Origin: Dactylosporangium siamense
GTDB lineage: Bacteria > Actinomycetota > Actinomycetes > Mycobacteriales > Micromonosporaceae
Assembly: GCF_016862795.1 (NCBI RefSeq)
Contig: NZ_BONQ01000099.1
Location: 1-52,900, forward strand
DNA: 52,900 nucleotides
Direction of reading: 5' to 3'
The notes beneath the pieces were generated by a model. The model saw only the letters and a program-made list of their open reading frames with translations. It ran no database searches and was not told the DNA's origin. This document shows positions 26,791 through 34,067 of this stretch, in pieces; position 1 is the stretch's first letter; each line of letters starts with the position of its first letter. Both the position numbers and the translations under genes were made by a program.

Positions 26791-29301
26791 ATGCGCGTAC
26801 CGCTGTCATGGCTGCGTGAGCACGTCGACCTGCCGGCCGACCTGACCGCCGACGGCCTGGAGAAGGCCCTGGTGAAGGTCGGCCTCGAGGTCGAGGAGAT
26901 GACCGACGCCGGCGCGTCCGTCGAAGGCCCCCTCGTCGTCGGGCGGGTCGAGTCGATCGAGGAGCTGCAGGGGCTGAAGAAGCCCATCCGCTACTGCCTC
27001 GTCGACGTCGGCAACGCCGAACCGCAGGGCATCATCTGCGGCGCCCGCAACTTCGCCGAGGGTGACCTCGTCGTGGTCGCGCTGCCCGGCGCGGTCCTGC
27101 CGGGCGGGTTCGCGATCGCCGCCCGCAAGACCTACGGGCACATCTCCAACGGCATGATCTGCTCCGCGCGGGAGCTCGGCGTCTCCGACGAGCACGAGGG
27201 CATCATCGTGCTCCCGCCGGGTACCGCCGCTCCGGGTGCCGAGGCGCGGCCGGTCGTGGGGCTCGACGACATCGTGGTCGAGGTCAACGTGACCCCGGAC
27301 CGGGGCTACTGCTTCTCGGTGCGGGGCATCGCCCGGGAGCTGTCGCACTCGCTCGGCGGCGCGTACCACGACCCGGTCGCGGCGGTCGTGCCGATCGAGG
27401 GTGACGGCAGCAGCCTGGGTGAGGAGGCGTACCGCATCGACGTGCGCGACAGCGTCGCCTGCGACCGGTTCACCGCCGTCGCGGTCCGTGGCGTCGACCC
27501 GGCCGCGCCGACCCCGCAGTGGATGACGGCGCGCCTCGCCGTCGCCGGGATCCGCTCGATCTCCCTGCCGGTCGACATCACCAACTACCTGATGATCGAG
27601 ACCGGCCAGCCGATGCACGCCTGGGACCTGGAGCGGCTCACCGGCCCCCTCGTCGTGCGCCGCGCCGCGGCGGGGGAGAAGCTGACCACGCTCGACGGCG
27701 TCAAGCGGGCCCTCGACCCGCAGGACATCGTCATCGCCGACGACACCGGCGTGGTGTCCCTGGCCGCCGTCATGGGCGGCAGCACCACCGAGGTGTCGGC
27801 GAGCACCGTCGACGTGCTCCTCGAGGCGGCGCACTGGGACCCGCTGTCGGTGGCCCGCACGATCCGCCGGCACAAGCTGCCCAGCGAGGCCGGCAAGCGC
27901 TACGAGCGTGGCGTCGACCCGCAGATCACCGCGGCCGCCGCCGCGCGGGCCGCGGCGCTGCTCGCCGAGCACGGTGGCGGCACCGTCGACCCGCGGGTCA
28001 CCGACGTCTACGCGGTCGTGCCGCCCGCGCCGGTCACCATGGCCGTCACCCGGCCGTCGGAGCTGGCCGGCATCGACTACACCCAGGAGCGGGTCGTCGA
28101 GGTGCTGACGATGATCGGCGCCTCGGTCGAGGTCGACGGCGGCCGCGCCGTGGTGACCCCGCCCAGCTGGCGGCCCGACCTCACCGACCCGGCCGACCTG
28201 GTCGAGGAGGTGCTGCGCCTCGACGGCTACGACCGGATCCCCAGCATCCTGCCGATCGCGCCGCCCGGGGCCGGGCTGTCCGTCACCCAGCGCCGCCGGC
28301 GGACCGTGGGCCGGGCCCTCGCCGACGCCGGGTTCACCGAGACGCTCTGCTACCCGTTCGTCGGCGTGGGCGTCCTCGACGCGCTGCGGATCCCGGCCGG
28401 TGACCCGCGCCGCGACCTGGTGCTGCTGCGCAACCCGCTGTCCGACGAGGAGCCCGGGATGCGCACGACGCTGCTGCCGCCGCTGCTCGGCGCGCTGCGC
28501 CGCAACCTCGGCCGGGGCCTGCGGGACCTGGCGCTGTTCGAGCTCGGCACGGTCTTCCTGCCCGGCGGTCCGGTCCGGGTCGCGCCGTCCGCCGGCGTCG
28601 ACGGGCCGCCGCCGGCCGAGGAGCTGCGGGCCGCGGAGGCGCTGCTGCCGCACCAGCCGTGGCACGTCGCCGCCGTCATCGCCGGTGACGCGGACCCGGC
28701 CGGTTGGTGGGGCGCGGGCCGCCCGGCCGACTGGGCCGACGCGGTCGACGCCGCCCGGGTCGCCGCCGAGGCGGCCGGGGTGACGCTCACCGTCCGCGCC
28801 GGCGTGGACGTCGCCGGGGGGCCGGAGGCGGTCGCGCCGTGGCACCCGGGCCGCTGCGCGGCGCTGCTCGTCGGCGACACCGTCGTCGGCTACGCCGGCG
28901 AGCTGCACCCGGCCGTCTGCGCCGACCTCGACCTGCCCCGCCGCACCGTGGCGATGGAGTTCGACCTCGACGCGGTGCCGATCCCCGGCGTCTCGACCGC
29001 GCCGCGGCTGTCGGGCTTCCCGACGGCGCTGCTGGACGTGGCGCTCGTCGTCGACGCGGCCACCCCGGCCGGCGACGTCGCCTCGGCGCTCACCGAGGGC
29101 GCGGGCGCGCTGCTGGAGTCGGTGCGGCTCTTCGACGTCTACGAGGGCGCGCAGCTCGGCGCGGGGCGCAAGTCCCTGGCCTACAAGCTGACGTTCCGCG
29201 CCGCCGACCGGACGCTCACCGGCGAGGAGGCCCTCGCGGCCCGCGACGCCGCGGTCGCCGTCGCCGCCGACCGGTTCGGTGCAACGCTGCGCGGCGCCTG
29301 A
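26791..29301 (+). CDS. pheT: Phenylalanine-tRNA ligase beta subunit
   Basis: 836 residues. RVPLSWLREHVDLP at the N-terminus, a tRNA-binding EMAP-like domain (about 40-155; ICGARNFAEGDLVVVALPGA), a B3/B4 editing domain (ITNYLMIETGQPMHAWDL), the B5 domain, a catalytic-like core and a C-terminal FDX-ACB domain (FDVYEGAQLGAGRKSLAYKL). It removes mischarged Tyr and supports catalysis. Full length with no break. A strong hairpin follows 40 nt after the stop. Confidence 0.97.
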   Translation: MRVPLSWLREHVDLPADLTADGLEKALVKVGLEVEEMTDAGASVEGPLVVGRVESIEELQGLKKPIRYCLVDVGNAEPQGIICGARNFAEGDLVVVALPGAVLPGGFAIAARKTYGHISNGMICSARELGVSDEHEGIIVLPPGTAAPGAEARPVVGLDDIVVEVNVTPDRGYCFSVRGIARELSHSLGGAYHDPVAAVVPIEGDGSSLGEEAYRIDVRDSVACDRFTAVAVRGVDPAAPTPQWMTARLAVAGIRSISLPVDITNYLMIETGQPMHAWDLERLTGPLVVRRAAAGEKLTTLDGVKRALDPQDIVIADDTGVVSLAAVMGGSTTEVSASTVDVLLEAAHWDPLSVARTIRRHKLPSEAGKRYERGVDPQITAAAAARAAALLAEHGGGTVDPRVTDVYAVVPPAPVTMAVTRPSELAGIDYTQERVVEVLTMIGASVEVDGGRAVVTPPSWRPDLTDPADLVEEVLRLDGYDRIPSILPIAPPGAGLSVTQRRRRTVGRALADAGFTETLCYPFVGVGVLDALRIPAGDPRRDLVLLRNPLSDEEPGMRTTLLPPLLGALRRNLGRGLRDLALFELGTVFLPGGPVRVAPSAGVDGPPPAEELRAAEALLPHQPWHVAAVIAGDADPAGWWGAGRPADWADAVDAARVAAEAAGVTLTVRAGVDVAGGPEAVAPWHPGRCAALLVGDTVVGYAGELHPAVCADLDLPRRTVAMEFDLDAVPIPGVSTAPRLSGFPTALLDVALVVDAATPAGDVASALTEGAGALLESVRLFDVYEGAQLGAGRKSLAYKLTFRAADRTLTGEEALAARDAAVAVAADRFGATLRGA

Positions 29302-29636
29302 CGCGTCTGTTGGAGGGTGACCCTCCGCACAGCCGAACACGGGCGGTCGCATCGGTCAGATGCGGCCGCCCGAACGGTTGGTCACACCGTTCGAGCACGC
29401 CGTCAGGGCACCGTCAGATATCGGACCGAGAAACATTTGCGCTGGCTGGAAAGGTGCGGGAAACGGGTGGGGAGGGACGCTTCACCCTGATCGGGTCAGG
29501 AACCGGATGTTGGGAAGTGATACCGTCACGGCGCCGAGCCATCCTCCGCCATTGATCACCAGGCGTGAGGTCATCCTGAAGGCTCGGCCCGCGCCAAGCG
29601 CCGGCTTCGATCTCGGCTCTCCTGGAGGGGCAGCGC
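29302..29636. other. 335-nt spacer after pheT: hairpins, otherwise no gene
   Basis: Contains GGAGGG/CCCTCC (29312-29326), the main terminator (29341-29371) and CGAACGGT/ACCGTTCG (29371-29393). From 29400 to 29630 the sequence is AT-richer than the genes and includes GAGAAACATTTGCG; it probably holds the promoter of the sugar cassette, but no confident -35/-10 pair or known riboswitch was recognised. Confidence 0.6.
29341..29371 (+). terminator. Terminator of the pheST operon
   Basis: A 13-bp stem GGGCGGTCGCATC (29341-29353) / GATGCGGCCGCCC (29359-29371) with one G-U pair and a 5-nt loop. A second 8-bp hairpin abuts it at 29371-29393. No T-run. Confidence 0.7.
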
Positions 29637-30848
29637 GTGTCAGACGATAGTGCATCGGCAGGCTTCACGACCGACGTCGTGGTCATCGGAGGATGCGGCC
29701 GGGTCGGACTGCCGCTCGGCATCGCCATGGCCTCCCGCGGTCTGCAGGTCACCCTGTACGACATCAACGCGGCCGCGGTCGCGGTGGTGAACGAAGGCCG
29801 CCTGCCGTTCGACGAGGAGGGCGCGGCCGAGCCCTTGGCGACCGCCGTCAAGGAGGGCAGGCTCGTCGCCAGCACCGACCCGGCGAGCGTCGCGTCGGCC
29901 GAGCATCTCGTCGTGATCGTGGGTACGCCCGTCGACGAGCACCTCAACCCGAACATCGGCGCGGTGCCCGCGGCCATCGAGCGCTGCGCGGAGTTCCTGC
30001 GCGACGGGCAGCTCATCGTGCTGCGCAGCACCGTGCACCCCGGCGTCACCGCCCTCACCGAGAAGCTGATCAAGCGGCTCGGGGTGAAGGCCGACGTCGC
30101 GTTCTGCCCGGAGCGCATCGCCGAGGGCAAGGCGATGACGGAGCTGTTCGAGCTGCCGCAGATCGTCGCCGCCCGCAACCCGGAGGCGGCGGAGCGGGCG
30201 GAGAAGCTGTTCCGCAACCTCGCGAGCCAGATCGTGCGCCTCGAACCCGAAGAGGCCGAGCTGGCGAAGCTGTTCACCAACACGTGGCGGTACATCAAGT
30301 TCGCCGCCGCGAACCAGTTCTGGATGATGTCCAACGACTTCGGGCTGGACTTCGAGCGGATTCGGCACGCCATCCGGTTCCAGTACCCGCGCGCGTCGGA
30401 CATGCCGGGCGCCGGGTTCGCCGCCGGGCCGTGCCTGCTCAAGGACACGATGCAGCTGGCGGCGTTCACCAACAACACGTTCGTCCTCGGTCACAGCGCG
30501 ATGCTGATCAACGAGGGCCTGCCGCTGTACGTGGTGTCGAAGCTGCAGGAGCGGTTCGACCTGTCGGAGATGACGGTCGGCATCCTGGGGATGGCGTTCA
30601 AGGGCGGCAGCGACGACATCCGCGAGTCCCTGGCCTACAAGCTGCGCAAGGTCGTCATGCTCAAGGCCAGGGAAACCCTCTGCAGCGACCCGTACGTCAA
30701 GGACGACCGGTTCGTGTCCCAGGACGAGGTCCTCGCCAAGGCCGACCTGCTGATCATCGCCGCGCCGCACCCCGAGTACCGTGACCTGCAGACGGACATT
30801 CCCGTGGCGGACATGTGGGGGATCACGAACAAGGGGGTTCGTGTATGA
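29637..30848 (+). CDS. Nucleotide-sugar 6-dehydrogenase (UDP-glucose/UDP-ManNAc dehydrogenase family)
   Basis: 403 residues. An N-terminal NAD domain (VVVIGGCGRVGLPLGIAMAS), then RSTVHPGVT, FCPERIAEGKAMTELFELPQ, a helical dimer region with LAKLFTNTWRYIKFAAANQF, and catalytic Cys266 with Lys269 in GPCLLKDT. It should oxidise the C6 hydroxyl of an NDP-sugar to a uronic acid. The EGKAM form is nearer to the WecC-like N-acetylaminosugar branch than to typical UDP-glucose enzymes, but substrate is uncertain. GTG 29637 has GGAGGGG about 8 nt upstream. The stop overlaps the glycosyltransferase start (ATGA). First gene of a three-gene sugar cassette. Confidence 0.88.
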   Translation: MSDDSASAGFTTDVVVIGGCGRVGLPLGIAMASRGLQVTLYDINAAAVAVVNEGRLPFDEEGAAEPLATAVKEGRLVASTDPASVASAEHLVVIVGTPVDEHLNPNIGAVPAAIERCAEFLRDGQLIVLRSTVHPGVTALTEKLIKRLGVKADVAFCPERIAEGKAMTELFELPQIVAARNPEAAERAEKLFRNLASQIVRLEPEEAELAKLFTNTWRYIKFAAANQFWMMSNDFGLDFERIRHAIRFQYPRASDMPGAGFAAGPCLLKDTMQLAAFTNNTFVLGHSAMLINEGLPLYVVSKLQERFDLSEMTVGILGMAFKGGSDDIRESLAYKLRKVVMLKARETLCSDPYVKDDRFVSQDEVLAKADLLIIAAPHPEYRDLQTDIPVADMWGITNKGVRV

Positions 30849-31648
30849 CGCTGACGCCGCAGGTCTCTGTGGTCATCCCCGTGTACAACGAGGGCGAGGC
30901 GATCGTGCCCTGCCTGGAGCGGATCCTGCGGGCCGTGCTGATGCCGGCCGAGGTCCTCGTCGTGCACGACATGCCGGAGGACACCACGGTGGCCTTCGCG
31001 CAGTCCGTCGCGGCCCGCGACCCCCGGGTCCGCACCGTGCTCAACACGTACGGTCGCGGCCCGGCCAACGCGATCCGCTTCGGCATCGACGTGGCGCAGG
31101 CACCCGTCGCCGTGGTCACCATGGCCGACGGCTCCGACGACCCGCGCCAGATCGAGGACCTCGCCCGGCTCGTCGAGCGCGGCGTGGTCGTGGCGGCGGC
31201 GTCGCGGTACATGCCCGGCGGGCAGCAGGTCGGCGGTCCCCGGTTCAAGCGGGCGCTGTCCCGCGGCGCGGGCCGGTCGCTGCACATGTTCGCCCGGGTC
31301 GGCACCCGCGACGCGACGAACAGTTTCAAGGCGTACTCCACGACGTTCGTCCGGCAGGTCGGCATCGAGAGCAAGACCGGGTTCGAGATCGGCATCGAGC
31401 TGACCGCGAAGGCGGCGCGGCTGCGGCTGCCCGTCGCGGAGATCCCGACGATCTGGCTCGACCGGCAGCTCGGCGAGTCCCGGTTCGACGTCGGCCGGTT
31501 CCTGCCCAGCTACCTGAAGTGGTGGCGGTTCGCGTTCGGTCGCCGCCTCACCATGGAGCAGGTCGCGAAGCGGCCCGCTTCGTCGGCGGCGCGGGACGAC
31601 GCGCAGGCCGCACGCGCCAACTTTTCCAGCAACGCCGTTCAGAACTAA
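30845..31648 (+). CDS. GT2 family glycosyltransferase, polyprenyl-phosphate sugar transferase-like
   Basis: 267 residues, soluble GT-A fold. VSVVIPVYNEGEAIVPCLER at the N-terminus, GRGPANAIRFGIDVAQAPV (the glycine-rich loop of the DPM1-like family), DGSDDP as the metal-binding acidic motif, and ASRYMPGGQQ. The C-terminus is amphipathic (YLKWWRFAFGRRLT) without membrane spans. It probably moves a sugar from an NDP donor to a lipid phosphate or a lipid-linked acceptor. Overlaps the dehydrogenase stop by 4 nt, so the sugar made upstream is the likely donor. Confidence 0.85.
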   Translation: MTLTPQVSVVIPVYNEGEAIVPCLERILRAVLMPAEVLVVHDMPEDTTVAFAQSVAARDPRVRTVLNTYGRGPANAIRFGIDVAQAPVAVVTMADGSDDPRQIEDLARLVERGVVVAAASRYMPGGQQVGGPRFKRALSRGAGRSLHMFARVGTRDATNSFKAYSTTFVRQVGIESKTGFEIGIELTAKAARLRLPVAEIPTIWLDRQLGESRFDVGRFLPSYLKWWRFAFGRRLTMEQVAKRPASSAARDDAQAARANFSSNAVQN

Positions 31649-31657
31649 GGAGTGTTT

Positions 31658-32683
31658 GTGGCAAAGGTCCTGGTCACCGGCTCGGCCGGCTTCATCGGTG
31701 GTTACGTCGTCGAGGAGCTGCTGTCCCGCGGCTACCAGGTGGTCGGCCTGGACAACTACTCGAAGTACGGTCCGGTCACCCGTAGCTACGACTCGCACCC
31801 CGACTACCGGTTCGTCGAGGGCGACGCGCGTGACGTCGACCTGGTCACCGAGCTGCTCGACGGCTGCGACCACTTCATCGCCGGCGCGGCGATGATCGGT
31901 GGCATCTCCTACTTCCACGCCTACGCCTACGACCTGCTCGCCACCAACGAGCGGATCATGGCCTCCTCGTGCGACGCGGCGATCAAGGCGAACCGCGACG
32001 GCACCCTCAAGAAGATGACCTACCTGTCGTCGTCGATGGTGTTCGAGTCGACCACGCACTGGCCGTCGAAGGAGGGCGACGAGCGGCTCGTGCCGCCGCC
32101 GCTGTCGTCGTACGGCTTCCAGAAGCTGGCCGTGGAGTACTACGCGAAGGCCGCCTGGGACCAGTACAAGCTGCCCTACACGATCGTGCGGCCGTTCAAC
32201 TGCGTCGGCGTCGGTGAGGGCCGCGCGCTCGGCGAGGTCGAGGTGCTGTCCGGCAACGTGAAGCTGGCGATGTCGCACGTCGTGCCCGACCTGGTGCAGA
32301 AGATCGTCAAGGGTCAGGACCCGCTGCACATCCTCGGCGCCGGTGACCAGGTCCGCCACTACACGTACGGCGGTGACCTGGCCAAGGGCATCATCGCCGC
32401 GATGGAGCACGAGGACGCGACCAACCAGGACTTCAACATCTCCACCGCCGAGTCGACCACGGTGCTGGAGCTGGCCGAGGTGATCTGGAAGAAGATCAAG
32501 GGCGCCGACGTGCCGTTCAGCGTCGTGTCCGACGACCCGTACGAGTACGACGTGCAGAAGCGCGTCCCGGACGTGTCGAAGGCCAAGGAGATCCTCGGCT
32601 ACGAGGCCAACACCTCGCTCGACGAGATGCTCGACGAGGTCATCCCGTGGGTGACCCAGGCCGTCAAGGACGGCAAGCTGTAA
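31658..32683 (+). CDS. NAD-dependent sugar epimerase/dehydratase (extended SDR)
   Basis: 341 residues. Rossmann loop VLVTGSAGFIGGYVVEELLS, catalytic Ser in YLSSSMVF and YxxxK in SSYGFQKLAVEYY, then PFNCVGVGEGRA in the substrate domain and HYTYGGDLAKGII. Members isomerise or dehydrate NDP-sugars, including uronic acids. GTG 31658 is preferred because AAGGAG (31647-31652) gives proper spacing; GTG 31652 lies inside that site. It follows the glycosyltransferase by 9 nt and is closed by a strong terminator. Confidence 0.9.
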   Translation: MAKVLVTGSAGFIGGYVVEELLSRGYQVVGLDNYSKYGPVTRSYDSHPDYRFVEGDARDVDLVTELLDGCDHFIAGAAMIGGISYFHAYAYDLLATNERIMASSCDAAIKANRDGTLKKMTYLSSSMVFESTTHWPSKEGDERLVPPPLSSYGFQKLAVEYYAKAAWDQYKLPYTIVRPFNCVGVGEGRALGEVEVLSGNVKLAMSHVVPDLVQKIVKGQDPLHILGAGDQVRHYTYGGDLAKGIIAAMEHEDATNQDFNISTAESTTVLELAEVIWKKIKGADVPFSVVSDDPYEYDVQKRVPDVSKAKEILGYEANTSLDEMLDEVIPWVTQAVKDGKL

Positions 32684-32700
32684 GGCCCGGCAACTCCGGC

Positions 32701-32740
32701 GGGCGCCTCGCATCACGGTGCGGGGCGCCCGTTCGTTTGA
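32701..32740 (+). terminator. Terminator of the sugar cassette
   Basis: A 12-bp stem GGGCGCCTCGCA (32701-32712) / TGCGGGGCGCCC (32719-32730) with one G-U pair, a 6-nt loop and a T-rich flank GTTCGTTTGA. It ends just 7 nt before the next gene. Confidence 0.8.
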
Positions 32741-32746
32741 CCCGAC

Positions 32747-33958
32747 GTGACCGTTCTTCGCTGGGCCTTCCCGGTGTTCGTCGTCATCAACCTGTCGCGG
32801 GGCGGCTTCAACAGCGTCTGGGCGGAGGACGGGCAGGAGTTCCTCACCGACGCGCTCACCCTGCCCTGGTTCGAGCCGTTCGCGACGCCGTTCAACGGCT
32901 ACTTCCACACCCTGGCCCGCGCCTGCTTCGCGCTCATCGCCCTGTTCCCCGTGCCGTGGGCGGCGGCGCTGAACGCCGGGACCGCCGCCGTGCTCACCGC
33001 GGCGCTCGCCTGTCTCGTCGCGGCCGCCGCCCGGGACCGGCTCGGCACCGCGGCGGGCCTGGTCATCGGCGCGAGCGCGGCGGTGCCGATGGGCTACGCG
33101 CCGAACACCCTGGCCCAGCTGCAGTTCCCGCTCGTGTACGCGGGGCTGTGGATGCTGCTGTGGACGCCCTCGACCCGGGCCGCCCGCGTCGTCGCCGTCG
33201 CGCTGCCGGGCCTGGCGGCGCTCAGCTCGATGCTCGGGCTGCTGCTCGTGCCGGTGGCGCTGCTGCGAACGGCGCGACGGCGGGACCGCGACTCGGTGCT
33301 GCGCGCCCTGGCCCTGCTGCCCGGTGCGGCGCTGCAACTCGGGTCGTTGCTGCTCGGCGCGTCGCGGCGGGACGTCGGGGAACAACCGGACCTGGACCCG
33401 TTCTCCGTCGCCGGGACCTACCTGCGCTGGGGGGTGCCGCGCTCGTTCCTCGGCGACGCGTGGCTGGCCGAGCCCGTCACCGACCCCGTCGGGCACCGTG
33501 GCCTCATCCTGCTCGGCCTCGCCGTGCCGGTCGCGGTCGTCGTCGCCGCCCTGCTCCGCGGGACGTCCCAGCAGCAGTGGCGGCTCGCCACGTTCCTCGC
33601 CGGGTTCGCCGCTTTCGCCGGGGCGTTCCAGCTCGCCGTGCACGGCGTCCCCGAGAGCCGCTACCTGGTGCTGATCGCCCTGCCGAACATCGCCGCCGCG
33701 GTCGCCCTCGCCGGGTCCGCCGACCCGCCGGGCAGGAGCGTCCCGTTTGTCGCGTTGGCGACACTCGTGGCCGTCGTCGGCATCGCCAATCTGCGACCGG
33801 GCGGCTACACCGCCACCCTGCCACGCTGGGACACGACCGTCGCCGGGGCGCGCGCGCAATGCCAAGCGGAGCCACGTTTGCGGAGGGTGACGGTCCACAC
33901 CGCACAGTGGCCGGTGCTCGGCTGGAAGGCCGTCCTTCCCTGCGACCGGCTTCGCTGA
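32747..33958 (+). CDS. Polytopic membrane protein, possible GT-C glycosyltransferase
   Basis: 403 residues with about eight to ten hydrophobic helices. After the first helix an outside loop carries an acidic pair (VWAEDGQEFLTDAL, Glu27-Asp28) in the place where GT-C enzymes hold their metal/catalytic acids. Next come alternating helices (AALNAGTAAVLTAALACLVA, GLILLGLAVPVAVVVAALL) and a short soluble C-terminus with a Cys pair (AQCQAEP, VLPCDRL). GT-C enzymes use lipid-phosphate sugars, which the neighbouring GT2 could make; this link is inference. GTG 32747 lacks an obvious ribosome binding site. Confidence 0.65.
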   Translation: MTVLRWAFPVFVVINLSRGGFNSVWAEDGQEFLTDALTLPWFEPFATPFNGYFHTLARACFALIALFPVPWAAALNAGTAAVLTAALACLVAAAARDRLGTAAGLVIGASAAVPMGYAPNTLAQLQFPLVYAGLWMLLWTPSTRAARVVAVALPGLAALSSMLGLLLVPVALLRTARRRDRDSVLRALALLPGAALQLGSLLLGASRRDVGEQPDLDPFSVAGTYLRWGVPRSFLGDAWLAEPVTDPVGHRGLILLGLAVPVAVVVAALLRGTSQQQWRLATFLAGFAAFAGAFQLAVHGVPESRYLVLIALPNIAAAVALAGSADPPGRSVPFVALATLVAVVGIANLRPGGYTATLPRWDTTVAGARAQCQAEPRLRRVTVHTAQWPVLGWKAVLPCDRLR

Positions 33959-34067
33959 CAGTGTTCAACATCGCGTCGCTGGAAGGTCCGCCCGCGTTGG
34001 GCAGGCGTTGCGGCGAGGTGACGTTCGGGAGAGACTCGGCGTCTGAGTGGCATCGAGGAGTGGAACA

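Noticed and set aside
29400-29636. c-di-AMP (ydaO) or other riboswitch upstream of the sugar cassette
   Set aside because: Some G- and A-rich patches resemble aptamer cores, but no closing helix or conserved core could be drawn.
30635-33898. 1087-residue open frame on the minus strand opposite the sugar cassette
   Set aside because: Arg/Gly/Asp/His-rich low-complexity shadow of strongly biased GC codons; the plus strand holds four genes with clear motifs.
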